A DNA stretch of 64,000 nucleotides from Mongoliibacter ruber (GTDB lineage: Bacteria > Bacteroidota > Bacteroidia > Cytophagales > Cyclobacteriaceae). This document shows positions 8,433-17,953 of this stretch, one piece after another. Below the pieces are notes generated by a model. That model saw only the letters and a program-made list of their open reading frames with translations. It did not search any database and was not told where the DNA came from. The stretch covers positions 95,459 through 159,458 of the forward strand of contig NZ_PVTR01000011.1 in assembly GCF_003003005.1 (NCBI RefSeq). Direction: 5' to 3'. Position 1 is the stretch's first letter, and every line of letters begins with the position of its first letter. The position numbers and the translations under genes are program-made.

Positions 8433-8531
8433 ATTGGTGACAATAAATATTTAATAAAATTCTATAAAAAACTTTAGAAACTTTGAACTATTGGAAAGTT
8501 TCCTGAGTTTTGCATTCAAATTAAAATCAAA

Positions 8532-9155
8532 TTGGAGACAAAAGACAAAATAATCGAGACCGCAACAGAGCAGTTTATGCGCTATGGGGTAAGGTCAGTC
8601 ACCATGGATGATATTGCCCGGCAAGCAGGAGTGTCCAAAAAGACCATTTATCAGGAGTTTTCTGACAAGAATCAGTTGGTTTATGAAACCTTCAAGGTCG
8701 CGATAGAAACAGATAAATGTTCTTTACAGCGATTTCCAAATTCAAAGTCAGGGGTAATTGGTCATTTGGTAGAGTTGTCTGCTTATATCAGAGAACGCTT
8801 TACGGATATCAATCCATTGGTGCTGAACGAAATCCAGCGGTATTTCCCACAAAGCTGGCAACTTTTTGAGGATTTCAAAAAGGATTATGTACTAAAAGAT
8901 GTCATTGAATTGCTGGAGGAAGGCAAAAAAGAAGGCTATTTCAGGCCAGAAATCAATTCTGAAATTTTGGGCTTACTCAGATTGGAACAGATGATGTTAA
9001 GTTTTGATCCGATCAAATTTCCACCTTCCAGATTCAATATTCTTGAATTACAATTGGAAATCTTCGAACACTTTCTTTATGGGATTTTTACTGAAAAAGG
9101 AAAACAAGCATACCTAAACCAAAAAAACACAAAGCAACATGAAAACCACAATTAA
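8532..9155 (+). CDS. TetR-family repressor of the adjacent RND efflux operon
   Basis: A 207-residue TetR/AcrR regulator. The N-terminal HTH reads SVTMDDIARQAGVSKKTIYQ, a textbook TetR recognition helix region, followed by FSDKNQLVYE. The C-terminal ligand domain is variable. The start is taken as TTG at 8532 because the frame has no suitable ATG upstream and the family N-terminus (KDKIIETATEQFMRYG) begins here. The end overlaps the TolC gene by 17 bases, making it the first gene of the efflux operon and a likely autoregulated repressor of it. Confidence 0.9.
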   Translation: METKDKIIETATEQFMRYGVRSVTMDDIARQAGVSKKTIYQEFSDKNQLVYETFKVAIETDKCSLQRFPNSKSGVIGHLVELSAYIRERFTDINPLVLNEIQRYFPQSWQLFEDFKKDYVLKDVIELLEEGKKEGYFRPEINSEILGLLRLEQMMLSFDPIKFPPSRFNILELQLEIFEHFLYGIFTEKGKQAYLNQKNTKQHENHN

Positions 9156-10524
9156 ACAGAAATCGGGAATTTTGACACTCCTGATGGCGGTTTTTGCAGT
9201 CTTTGCTACCCAAGCACAACAAGTAGTAGAATTGACTTTGGAAGAAAGCTTAAAATACGCGCTTGAAAACAATGTAGATGCAAAAAATGCACAGTTGGAA
9301 GTCTTGATTTCGAAAGGAATCATAGGAGAAAATAGAGCAGCAGGTCTACCGCAGATAACAGGAAATCTGGAATTTACAAAAAACCTTCAACCTCCCTTAT
9401 TGATCCTTCCAGCCGAAGCAGGTGGGGTGATAGGTGGTGATGATGGCCCTCCCGGTCAAGGTAGCTCTCCTGGAGACATTACTGTAATTCCATTTGCGGT
9501 AAATTATCAGTCATCTCTAAGCATAAACTTAGAGCAGATGATTTTCAACGGATCATACTTTGTTGGGTTGAAAGCTGCCAAAACGCTAAAATCGCTGACA
9601 GAATATGACAAAGAGAAGACGGAAATTGATGTAATAGAAGCAACCAAGAAGGCCTTTTTTACAGTGTTGATCAATAAGGAAAGAAAAGTCTTGGTCTCTG
9701 CAAATCTCGATAGGGTAAAAGTTCTTTTACAGGAAACTGAAGCTTTATATAACGAAGGTTTTGTAGAAAAGCTTGATGTAAGTAGGGTGAAAGTGCAGCT
9801 AAATAATATTCAGACGGAGTTGGATAGAATAGAAGCGGCCGAAGAAATCAGTAAGCAGCTTTTGAAACTTCAAATAGGAATGCCACTCCAATTGGATATA
9901 GAGGTCAATCAGAAAATATTAGACATCCATTCGGTTGACGAATTGGAAACCCTGCTCGGTAATAATGGTTATAGGAGGGTTGAAATCGATCAGATCAAGA
10001 CCAACTTAGATCTGACAAAATTGGATATGAAGAACAATCAGGTTCAATATATTCCAAACATTTCAGCATTTGGGACTTTCCAAAGAGTGACCGGTGCTCA
10101 GGCATTTAACACTATTTTAGACACTGATAGATGGTTTTCCACTTCATTTGTAGGACTTAGGATGAATATACCAATTTTTGACGGATTAAATAAAAGTTAT
10201 AGAGTCCAACAAAACAGGGTACAGATCAGACAGCTTGAAAATCAACAATACTTTATTGAAGAGAATATTGAACTTGAGATTTTTCAGGCAAAAACCACTT
10301 TACAAAATGCCATTAAGACTTTAAATGTACAGTCAGAAAACAGAGAATTGGCTTTGGAAGTCTTTGAAATGACCAAAATCAAATACCAAGAAGGTGTAGG
10401 CTCCAACCTTGAAGTTGTGGAGGCTGATTCTGCATTGAAAGAAGCAGAAACCAATTATTTCTCGGCCCTTTATGATGCCCTGATCGCCAAAGTCGAATTG
10501 GAAAAAGCATTGGGTATACTTTAA
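9139..10524 (+). CDS. TolC-family outer-membrane efflux protein
   Basis: A 461-residue outer-membrane channel component. A signal peptide ends near residue 26 (FATQAQQ). Two repeated halves follow, each with long amphipathic helices: LEESLKYALENNVDAKNAQLEV near the start and KYQEGVGSNLEVVEADSALKEAETNY near the end, the latter characteristic of the outer membrane efflux protein family. A glycine-rich loop lies near residues 93-112. It starts inside the TetR gene and is followed 31 bases later by the adaptor, so it forms the outer-membrane part of the tripartite pump. Confidence 0.93.
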   Translation: MKTTIKQKSGILTLLMAVFAVFATQAQQVVELTLEESLKYALENNVDAKNAQLEVLISKGIIGENRAAGLPQITGNLEFTKNLQPPLLILPAEAGGVIGGDDGPPGQGSSPGDITVIPFAVNYQSSLSINLEQMIFNGSYFVGLKAAKTLKSLTEYDKEKTEIDVIEATKKAFFTVLINKERKVLVSANLDRVKVLLQETEALYNEGFVEKLDVSRVKVQLNNIQTELDRIEAAEEISKQLLKLQIGMPLQLDIEVNQKILDIHSVDELETLLGNNGYRRVEIDQIKTNLDLTKLDMKNNQVQYIPNISAFGTFQRVTGAQAFNTILDTDRWFSTSFVGLRMNIPIFDGLNKSYRVQQNRVQIRQLENQQYFIEENIELEIFQAKTTLQNAIKTLNVQSENRELALEVFEMTKIKYQEGVGSNLEVVEADSALKEAETNYFSALYDALIAKVELEKALGIL

Positions 10525-10555
10525 AAACTATCATTTAAGAATTTACAAGAAACAT

Positions 10556-11686
10556 ATGAAAACATATTTTCCATTTATTATCGCTGCATTGATTTTGACA
10601 GTGGCGTCCTGTGGATCCAAGGATGATTTGGAGGCCAAAAAAGAAAACCTTGAGTCAAAGAAAAAAGAGGCAGCAGCCTTAAGGACTTCAATTGAGGCTC
10701 TTGAAAAAGAAATTGCTGAAATGGACCCTGACTTTGCAAGAGAAAACAGAAAGTCTGTTCTGGTGTCTACAATCAATTCAAAGTTGGGTCAGTTTGACCA
10801 CTATATTGAAGTTACCGGATCAGTGCTATCCAAAAAAAATGTAAGTATCAGTGGTGAAGTATCCGGAAGGGTTCAGGAAATAAACGCTGTGGAAGGCATG
10901 CAGGTCAAAGCAGGACAGGTTTTGGCAAGGGTGGATGCAGAATCTATCCTAAGAAATATAGAAGAGGTAGAAAAGCAAATGGAGCTTGCCCGAACCATTT
11001 TCGAAAAGCAAGAAAGGCTTTGGAACCAACAAATAGGTACAGAGATCCAATACTTGGAAGCCAAAAACAGGATTGAATCACTGGAAAAAAACCTTGCCAG
11101 TCTCAAAACACAAGAATCAAGAACGTTGATCAGAGCACCTTTTTCGGGTACTGTTGAAACTGTTACCATCAGGTTAGGAGAATTGGTACAACCGGGAACG
11201 CCTTTGTTTCAGTTTGTAGGTGATTCTGATTTGTTCATCGAAGCTGATGTGTCCGAAAGGCATATTGGTATAGTCAGCAGAGGGGACTCCGTAGATATTT
11301 CTTTCCCATCAATCAATGAAACTTTCAAAACCAAAGTTTCTGCTGTAGGCTCGATCATCAATCCGAATAACAGAACCTTCAAGGTGGAAGTGTTTTTGCC
11401 AAGAATGCAAAATGTAAAGCCTAACATGATTTCTGTTTTGAAAATCAAGGATTATGAAAATGAAGCTGCAGTGACAGTACCGAATTATTTGATCTTACAG
11501 GACACCAAGGGGGACTACGTATTCTTGGTGAAGGATGGGAAAAGTGAGAAAAGGTATGTTCAAAGAGGTAAAACTTATCGTGAAGAGACTGAAATAACCG
11601 AAGGTTTGGACGGTACAGAAGTGTTGGTTGACAAAGGATTCAGAGAAGTAGGAGATGGTTTCAGTGTAAACATTGCCCAGCAATAA
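10556..11686 (+). CDS. RND efflux periplasmic adaptor (membrane fusion) lipoprotein
   Basis: A 376-residue adaptor subunit. The signal peptide ends in a lipobox VASC with Cys19. A coiled coil follows at about residues 22-58 (EAKKENLESKKKEAAALR). The barrel-sandwich (lipoyl-like) half-motifs are VSGRVQEINAVEGMQVKAGQVLARV and IRAPFSGTVETVTIRLGELVQPG, flanking a second helical hairpin. The beta-barrel and membrane-proximal domains complete the C-terminus. It links the inner-membrane RND permease to TolC. The gene lies 3 bases before the permease gene. Confidence 0.93.
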   Translation: MKTYFPFIIAALILTVASCGSKDDLEAKKENLESKKKEAAALRTSIEALEKEIAEMDPDFARENRKSVLVSTINSKLGQFDHYIEVTGSVLSKKNVSISGEVSGRVQEINAVEGMQVKAGQVLARVDAESILRNIEEVEKQMELARTIFEKQERLWNQQIGTEIQYLEAKNRIESLEKNLASLKTQESRTLIRAPFSGTVETVTIRLGELVQPGTPLFQFVGDSDLFIEADVSERHIGIVSRGDSVDISFPSINETFKTKVSAVGSIINPNNRTFKVEVFLPRMQNVKPNMISVLKIKDYENEAAVTVPNYLILQDTKGDYVFLVKDGKSEKRYVQRGKTYREETEITEGLDGTEVLVDKGFREVGDGFSVNIAQQ

Positions 11687-11689
11687 ATC

Positions 11690-14600
11690 ATGAGCGAAGA
11701 AAAAAAAGATAAAAAAGGAGTCATCCGAGAGTTTGGGCTGAGTTCACTCTCTGTCAATAACCAAACCTCTGTGGTGATATTGGTGCTCATCATTTCGGTA
11801 TTGGGAATGTTGGCCTATAGGACAATGCCTAAGGAAAGTTTTCCGGAAATTGTAATCCCCACGGTCTATGTAGGGACTTCATATCCGGGAAATTCCCCTG
11901 TGGACATGGAAAACCTCATCACACGGCCTATTGAAAAGGAGTTGAAATCCATCAATAATGTCAAAAGTATCAAATCTACCTCTGTGCAGGATTTCTCATC
12001 GATCGTGATGGAGTTCAATCCGGGAGTGGAGATTTCGAAAGCGCTTCAAGATGTCAAAGATGCGGTAGATAAGTCCAAAAGTGAATTGCCTACCGATTTG
12101 GATAGAGACCCGGACGTGTTGGAGATCAACACCTCTGATTTCCCGATCATGAACATCAATATCTCCGGGAATTATTCAGAACAGGAGCTAAAGAAATTTG
12201 GTGAATTTTTGGAAGATGAGATTGAGAAACTTCCTGAAGTTTCCAAAGCGGAACTCAGGGGAACTGTGGAGAGAGAAATAAGAGTAGATGCTGATATCTA
12301 TAAAATGGAAGCTTTGGGCGTGGCATTCAGTGATATTTCTGATGCCATCTCCCAGGAGAACGTGACCATTTCTGGAGGGAATATCCTTTCAGGTGAATTC
12401 AGACGCTCATTGAGGATCACAGGTGAATTTGATCATCCTGATGAGCTCAAGGATATCATCATCAAGACCGAAGAAAACAGGATCGTGTACTTGGCCGATG
12501 TCGCTGAGGTATCTGATACATATAAGGAAAGAACCAGTTATGCCAGAAGCAATAAACTTCCCGTTGTCACTGTCAATGTGGTCAAAAGAAGTGGGGAAAA
12601 CTTACTTGCAGCTTCTGATAAGATCAAAGAGATCATTTCTGATGCTAAAATTAACCGTTTTCCTGATGATTTAGAGATTTCCATTACCAATGATCAATCC
12701 AAACAGACACGTTCCCAGGTAAATGACTTGGAAAACTCCATCATTTTCGGTGTGATTCTGGTCGTATTGGTTTTGATGTTTTTCTTAGGATTCAGGAATG
12801 CCTTGTTCGTGGGGATTGCCATTCCTCTGTCCATGTTTATTTCCTTTTTGGTGCTCAATGCATTGGGGATCACATTGAATCTAATGGTGCTTTTTGCATT
12901 GATTCTTGCTTTGGGCATGTTGGTGGATAATGGTATCGTAGTGGTGGAAAATGTCTACCGATTGATGCAGGAAGGCAAGTCAGCAGTCAGGGCAGCCAAG
13001 GAAGGAGTAGGAGAGGTGGCATGGCCGATTATTACCTCTACCGCTACCACATTGGCGGCATTTATGCCATTGGCATTTTGGGATGACTTGATAGGGGAGT
13101 TCATGAAATACCTTCCAATTACCTTGATCATCGTTTTATCCTCATCGCTTTTCGTGGCATTGGTTGTCAATCCTGTATTGACTTCCTTGCTGATGAAGGT
13201 CCAGGATGTGGATAAGGAAAAGCCTAAAAAGAAAGCTCTTTTGGTTGCGCTATTCCTTATGGTAATGGCAGGAATCAGTTACTTGGCAGGTTCCATCACC
13301 TTTGGAAATCTCTTTGCATTGGCTTCATTGCTGACCGCTTTCAATGTGTTAGTGATGAGAAAAGCCATCAGGTGGTTTCAGAATGTGTTTTTGGTGAATT
13401 TGGAAAACTTATATGAGACAACATTGAAATTTGCCTTAAGAGGCAAAAAGCCATATTTGTTTTTTGGAGGTACTGTCCTTTTGTTAGTCCTTAGTGTGGT
13501 ATTATTGGGTATACGGTCTCCGAAAGTACTTTTCTTCCCTGATAATCAGCCTGCATTGGTCAATATCTTTATCGAAAATCCAATTGGGACAGATACTGAG
13601 GCGACCAATACATTTATGAAGCAGATGGAGAATGACTTGGCCGATGTATTGGAGCCTTATTCAGATATCATAGAAGCTGTCATTACTCAGGTAGGTGAAG
13701 GTACAGGTGATCAGATGTCAAGTATGGGCAATACACCTACGCCACATAAAGCAAAAGTGACCATTAGCTTTGTGGAGTATCAATACAGACAGGGAGTGAA
13801 CACCAACAAAATCATGGAGGAAATGCGTGAGTTGGTAGAGAAGTACCCTGGAGTATTGGCTACAGTGGATAAACAAACGAATGGACCTCCTGTAGGTAAG
13901 GCCGTCAACATTGAAGTAAGTGGTGAGAATTTCGAAGAATTGATTGCTTACACCACGAGATTCAGAGAATTTTTATCCAATTCAAATGTTCCTGGTATAG
14001 AGGAGTTGAAATCTGATCTGGAATTGGGTAGTCCTGAGGTGGTCTTGAATATCAATAGAGAAACTGCCAGGAGATTTGGGCTTTCCACCTCTACCATTGC
14101 CAATGAATTGCGTACGGCGCTTTTTGGTCTTGAGGTGTCCAAATACAAAGAAGGAGAAGATGATTATCCTATTCAGCTTAGATTGAAAGATGAGCAAAGG
14201 TATGATATGACCTCTTTGATCAATAAGAAAATCAATTTCAGAGACAAATTCGGTAATAAGAAAGAAGTGCCAATTTCAGCTGTAGCAGAATTGGAATATG
14301 GTTCTACTTATGGTTCTGTTAAAAGAAAGGATTTGGATAAAGTAATCACGATATTCTCCAATGTCACGGATGGCTACAACCCAACCGAAATCAATAACCA
14401 ATTGAAGGCGCTCAGCGCGGAATTTGAAGAGCAGGATGGTATTACGGTTAAGTTTACCGGTGAACAAGAAGAGCAGGCAAAATCTACTGAGTTTTTGATG
14501 CGAGCACTCTTTATCGCGGTGTCGGTGATATTCCTGATCATTGTAGCTCAGTTTAATTCTGTAACTACACCATTTATCATCATGGCTTCGGTAGTTTTGA

Positions 14601-15097
14601 GTACTATTGGTGTATTCTTGGGGTTGTTGATATTCAATATGGATTTCGTAGTCATCATGACTGGGATCGGTATCATATCTCTAGCTGGTGTGGTGGTGAA
14701 CAATGCCATTGTACTGATTGATTACACCAATTTGGTCAGGGAAAGAAGAAGAGAAGAACTCAATATCCAAGAAGATGAATATTTACCATACAATGAATTG
14801 TTGGACAGTATTGTATTGGGTGGAAAGACGAGGCTTAGACCAGTACTTTTGACTGCCATTACTACAGTACTTGGATTGATTCCATTGGCTATTGGTATGA
14901 ATATTAATTTTGCAACATTGCTCAGTTCGTTTGATGCCCAATTCTATGTGGGAGGAGATAATGCAGATTTTTGGGGGCCGATGGCATGGACTGTAATATT
15001 TGGGTTAACCTTTGCTACTTTCCTTACGTTAGTCATCGTACCTGTCATGTATTTAATGGCAGATAAATTAAACATGTTGATTCGTAGAATGAAGTAG
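11690..15097 (+). CDS. RND efflux permease (AcrB/HAE-like)
   Basis: A 1135-residue inner-membrane proton antiporter. It shows the duplicated RND plan: TM1 near residue 25, a periplasmic porter domain (PKESFPEIVIPTVYVGTSYPG), a TM2-6 block from about residue 345 (FGVILVVLVLMFFLGFRN), the charged LGMLVDNGIVVVENVYR motif in TM4, a second periplasmic domain, and a final TM block with GIGIISLAGVVVNNAIVLIDY. A helical insert around residues 515-560 separates the halves. The length exceeds AcrB by roughly 85 residues. Substrates could be drugs, bile-like amphiphiles or lipids. Confidence 0.94.
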   Translation: MSEEKKDKKGVIREFGLSSLSVNNQTSVVILVLIISVLGMLAYRTMPKESFPEIVIPTVYVGTSYPGNSPVDMENLITRPIEKELKSINNVKSIKSTSVQDFSSIVMEFNPGVEISKALQDVKDAVDKSKSELPTDLDRDPDVLEINTSDFPIMNINISGNYSEQELKKFGEFLEDEIEKLPEVSKAELRGTVEREIRVDADIYKMEALGVAFSDISDAISQENVTISGGNILSGEFRRSLRITGEFDHPDELKDIIIKTEENRIVYLADVAEVSDTYKERTSYARSNKLPVVTVNVVKRSGENLLAASDKIKEIISDAKINRFPDDLEISITNDQSKQTRSQVNDLENSIIFGVILVVLVLMFFLGFRNALFVGIAIPLSMFISFLVLNALGITLNLMVLFALILALGMLVDNGIVVVENVYRLMQEGKSAVRAAKEGVGEVAWPIITSTATTLAAFMPLAFWDDLIGEFMKYLPITLIIVLSSSLFVALVVNPVLTSLLMKVQDVDKEKPKKKALLVALFLMVMAGISYLAGSITFGNLFALASLLTAFNVLVMRKAIRWFQNVFLVNLENLYETTLKFALRGKKPYLFFGGTVLLLVLSVVLLGIRSPKVLFFPDNQPALVNIFIENPIGTDTEATNTFMKQMENDLADVLEPYSDIIEAVITQVGEGTGDQMSSMGNTPTPHKAKVTISFVEYQYRQGVNTNKIMEEMRELVEKYPGVLATVDKQTNGPPVGKAVNIEVSGENFEELIAYTTRFREFLSNSNVPGIEELKSDLELGSPEVVLNINRETARRFGLSTSTIANELRTALFGLEVSKYKEGEDDYPIQLRLKDEQRYDMTSLINKKINFRDKFGNKKEVPISAVAELEYGSTYGSVKRKDLDKVITIFSNVTDGYNPTEINNQLKALSAEFEEQDGITVKFTGEQEEQAKSTEFLMRALFIAVSVIFLIIVAQFNSVTTPFIIMASVVLSTIGVFLGLLIFNMDFVVIMTGIGIISLAGVVVNNAIVLIDYTNLVRERRREELNIQEDEYLPYNELLDSIVLGGKTRLRPVLLTAITTVLGLIPLAIGMNINFATLLSSFDAQFYVGGDNADFWGPMAWTVIFGLTFATFLTLVIVPVMYLMADKLNMLIRRMK

Positions 15098-15133
15098 CAT
15101 GATTAAATAAAGGTTGGTGGTTTTTAAATGTGT

Positions 15134-15165
15134 AAACCCTTGAGGCTCTACCTCAAGGGTTTTTT
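15134..15165 (+). terminator. Terminator of the efflux operon
   Basis: AAACCCTTGAGG (15134-15145) pairs with CCTCAAGGGTTT (15151-15162) around a 5-base loop and runs into a T tract. It follows the RND permease stop by about 36 bases. Confidence 0.88.
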
Positions 15166-15223
15166 AATGTCCTATGATATCCAAAATTCCAATTGGTATG
15201 CTCAGAGGGCTACATTTATTTCG

Positions 15224-15231
15224 TATTTTTG
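15224..15231 (+). promoter_or_regulatory. Candidate promoter -7 element for the UpxY-type gene
   Basis: TATTTTTG fits TAnnTTTG and lies 22 bases before the ATG. No well-spaced -33 TTG was found, so the call rests on one element and position. Confidence 0.33.
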
Positions 15232-15253
15232 AAATCAAAATTATCTGAGAAAC

Positions 15254-15754
15254 ATGAATGATTTACAGTGGTTTGTCATGTACACTACTTCAAGAGCTGA
15301 AAAGAAAGTTGCGCAGCGCTTGAGAGAAAAAGGACTGGAAGTGTACCTGCCGATGGTGGAAGAATTGAGACAATGGTCTGATAGAAAAAAGAAAGTGCAA
15401 AAGGCATTATTCAACGGCTACCTTTTTGTGAAAACCTCCAAAACCAATTTGTGGGAAGCCTTGCAGGTTCCCGGTGCTGTGAAGTTTGTGCATTTTGCGG
15501 GCGAGCACGCGACTGTCAGACAGACTGAAATAGATACTATCCAAAGGATTTTAGAAACTGGTGTAGCGGTAGAAACCGACAATTCCGAAATAGAAAGTGG
15601 GGAGCAGGTGAAAATTCTGGGTGGTCCACTTGAAGGTATGGAAGGAGAATGTGTCAACAAAGGAAATAAAGATTACTTTATCATTCGTGTGCCCGGAATT
15701 CATCAAAATGTGATGGTCAATATACCAAGGAAGTATCTGGAGGTGATAGGGTAG
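15254..15754 (+). CDS. UpxY/NusG-like specialised transcription antiterminator
   Basis: A 166-residue NusG paralogue. The NGN domain opens with WFVMYTTSRAEKKVAQRL and includes YLPMVEELRQWSDRKKKVQKALFNGYLFV; the C-terminal KOW segment is SGEQVKILGGPLEGMEGE at about residues 115-132. This is the UpxY-type of Bacteroidota, which travels with RNA polymerase to prevent early termination in long capsule or exopolysaccharide operons. Here no glycan operon follows on the same strand, so its target is not evident. An essential NusG is expected elsewhere beside rpl genes. Confidence 0.85.
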   Translation: MNDLQWFVMYTTSRAEKKVAQRLREKGLEVYLPMVEELRQWSDRKKKVQKALFNGYLFVKTSKTNLWEALQVPGAVKFVHFAGEHATVRQTEIDTIQRILETGVAVETDNSEIESGEQVKILGGPLEGMEGECVNKGNKDYFIIRVPGIHQNVMVNIPRKYLEVIG

Positions 15755-15806
15755 GGATGAATTGGAAAGGGAGAGTTTTTCCTGACATAGGTTATAATCT
15801 TCGTTT

Positions 15807-15850
15807 CTAAACTTTCAAATTTTTTTCTTGGTATCCCAGTGTCAAAGTCA
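15807..15850. repeat. Imperfect direct repeat, copy A
   Basis: The segment CTAAACTTTCAAATTT through CCAGTGTCAAAGTCAA recurs with small changes at 16804-16847, almost exactly 1 kb downstream. The two copies bracket the small hypothetical gene. Confidence 0.5.
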
Positions 15851-15926
15851 AATTGTTATTATTGAATTATTTTATTAGTTTTAATACAAATAACATTTTT
15901 AATTCAATTTAAGATAGATCAAGATC

Positions 15927-16343
15927 ATGTTCATTATTTTAATTGTCATACTTGCATTAAATGATCCAATTTTGGAAGGAAGGTGGATTATAGAAAGGTT
16001 TATAAGTTTTGAAAATATAATTGCATCAAAAAATTTTCAAAACATGGACAATGAGCAACAAATAAGAGCATTAAAAATGTATGATTTGTACATGGAACGT
16101 GTTGATTTAAATTTTAAAAGTGATACCGTTTATTTCAAGGATTTAAAAAACGAAGAAATTATTGACAAAATAGGGCTTTGGTATATTATTCAGGATACTT
16201 TGGTTATTAACGATCTGGAAAAAATAGCTACTTACAAATACTTTATTGAATCATACTCAAATTGTGATTTGCATTTAAAACCAATACTTCCTGGAAACCT
16301 AGTAAGTAAAAGTGGAAGTACTTTTAAGAAAGAAGAATGTTAA
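15927..16343 (+). CDS. Small lipocalin-like hypothetical protein
   Basis: A 138-residue protein with a short hydrophobic N-terminus (MFIILIVILALND) and then LEGRWIIERFISFEN, a strand-turn pattern seen in small lipocalin-like Bacteroidota proteins (a conserved G-x-W near the first strand). The rest alternates beta strands with charged loops and ends in a Cys. The match is weak and rests on the opening motif. The DNA is unusually AT-rich even for this genome and the gene lies between imperfect repeats 1 kb apart, so it may be part of a duplicated or imported segment. Confidence 0.55.
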   Translation: MFIILIVILALNDPILEGRWIIERFISFENIIASKNFQNMDNEQQIRALKMYDLYMERVDLNFKSDTVYFKDLKNEEIIDKIGLWYIIQDTLVINDLEKIATYKYFIESYSNCDLHLKPILPGNLVSKSGSTFKKEEC

Positions 16344-16919
16344 TAGCAATTTGAAATATATAAGATTGCAGACAGTTCAAATGATACTAACCTACTTTTT
16401 CCTGACCTCGATACAGGGATATCCACATGGTAATCTGAAAATTTTGAAATTAGTGTATACTATATAGCGTGAGTTGTTTAAATCCTGGAACATAGAGGGA
16501 AATAATTTACCACAAAAATAAGCAAAAGTCACAAAAGCTATTGAAGGCAGTCTTTTTCCCGGAATATTAATCTAATTTTCAAAACTGTAAAAATTTGTAA
16601 TTCAATATAATTCATGGCAGGACCCTAAAGTGTCCGGTACTTCGGTCTTCCGTCTTGCCTGTGATAGGATATAGGGTTACTGGCAAAGAAGCGTACATTC
16701 AAAATAGTATTTATTCTTTTGTTTTCTTTATCACTTTGTGGTTGAAAATTCCCTAAGGACTGCCAAAAGACTAACTTTGATCTTAAAAACAAAAACTATT
16801 ATCTAAAACTTTCAAATTTTCTTATGAGTACCCAGTGTCAAAGTTAAGGCGAATAAGCTTACCTAAGAGATAAACAATAACCATATCCAATCTGATGTCT
16901 TATATCCTATGAAACTAAT
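16344..16919. other. Intergenic spacer with repeat copy B
   Basis: About 575 bases between the small hypothetical gene and the minus-strand barrel gene. It contains the second copy (16804-16847) of the imperfect repeat found at 15807-15850. I saw no convincing coding frame, tRNA or terminator in it. Confidence 0.5.
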
Positions 16920-17618
16920 TCACCTCTTTTTTCTTGCCAAAAATCTTTTATAAACAATCTGGGCTTGGGCCAAATGATCTCCAAACCTGTTAAAGTTTTC
17001 ATTGCCGTCAATATTGTCAGAGAAGGTGAAAAGCATCGTTCCTTCCAAAGCAATATCAGATAAGTCTCCAAGTCTGAAACTGATCCCGGCCCTGAAGGGA
17101 ACATACCCTGTTGTTACATTGGCTCTGGTAAACTGAGCATCTGGCTCCAATGAAAAAGCTTCTTTTCTTTCCACATGCATTACCCCAATCCCTAGACCAG
17201 AATATAGGTTGACCCATGACCTGTTCATATGATTGATATAAGGGAAAAGATAAAATATAGGCATCACATCTGCATGGTAAGCTTCTCCTGAAAATTGGAA
17301 AGCACTTCCATAAAGATTCCAGTGATCTTGTACCTTTTGAGATGGATTTCCACCGCTTTCAAGCCATTGAATACCCGCTGTGGCTTTCAAACCCCAATGC
17401 GGATGGAATCTTTTGGTGTAAGAAATAGAGGCCGCCGGATTCCAGGGAAAGTTGAAAGATCTATACGCGCCACCATTGTCGGCATAGATGAATGAGGGTC
17501 CTATCCCAATAGATAGCACCTCTGTTTTCGGTATTTTTTCTTTGTAAAAGTTCTGTGCATCCACGCTACACACTAAAAAGAAAAATAGGGCTGCCAGTAA
17601 AATTGTTTTTGTATTCAT
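16920..17618 (-). CDS. Outer-membrane beta-barrel protein
   Basis: A 232-residue protein with a signal peptide (MNTKTILLAALFFFLVCSVDAQ) cut after DAQ. The mature part alternates polar and aromatic residues in strand-length segments (VLSIGIGPSFIYADNG, AASISYTKRFHPHWGLKATAG, NLYSGLGIGVMHVER, GYVPFRAGISFRLGDLS), as in small outer-membrane barrels of the porin-family/OMP_b-brl type. It ends with a basic tail, KRFLARKKR. It is monocistronic on the minus strand. No transport specificity can be read from it. Confidence 0.72.
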   Translation of the reverse strand: MNTKTILLAALFFFLVCSVDAQNFYKEKIPKTEVLSIGIGPSFIYADNGGAYRSFNFPWNPAASISYTKRFHPHWGLKATAGIQWLESGGNPSQKVQDHWNLYGSAFQFSGEAYHADVMPIFYLFPYINHMNRSWVNLYSGLGIGVMHVERKEAFSLEPDAQFTRANVTTGYVPFRAGISFRLGDLSDIALEGTMLFTFSDNIDGNENFNRFGDHLAQAQIVYKRFLARKKR

Positions 17619-17758
17619 CGTATATTATCAAACATCTAAATCAATCATCAGCCACAAAAGTGCCAACTTGGCCGTGATAAATGAATTAAGCTCAAAAATG
17701 TATCTAAAGTCTTTATTATGGTAATTTTTGACAATTTTAATTAAAATTATAGTAAAAT

Positions 17759-17953
17759 TCAATCTTCGTTTAATGTTTTGTGTATCTCTTCTTCAGTTTT
17801 TCTAAGTTTTTCTTTACACTTTTTTACCAGTAAAGAAGCTTCCTTAACCAATTCGGATAGCTCGTCCATTCCCTTTTCACCACTTTCTAACTGCTCTACG
17901 ATTTCTTCTATTCTTGAAACCGCATCATCATAGCTGTTTGCTTTATTTTCCAT
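17759..17953 (-). CDS. xseB: Exodeoxyribonuclease VII small subunit
   Basis: A 64-residue protein with the complete XseB pattern: NSYDDAVSRIEEIVEQLESGEKGMDELSELVKEAS, then VKKCKEKLRKTEEEI. It forms a helical hairpin that binds the C-terminal helices of XseA. The start overlaps the end of xseA by 11 bases, which suggests translational coupling and fixed stoichiometry. Confidence 0.95.
   Translation of the reverse strand: MENKANSYDDAVSRIEEIVEQLESGEKGMDELSELVKEASLLVKKCKEKLRKTEEEIHKTLNED

Noticed and set aside
16907..17104. Separate small minus-strand frame at the 3' end of the barrel gene
   Set aside because: It overlaps the 232-residue barrel gene in another frame on the same strand; the longer frame has the signal peptide and strand pattern.
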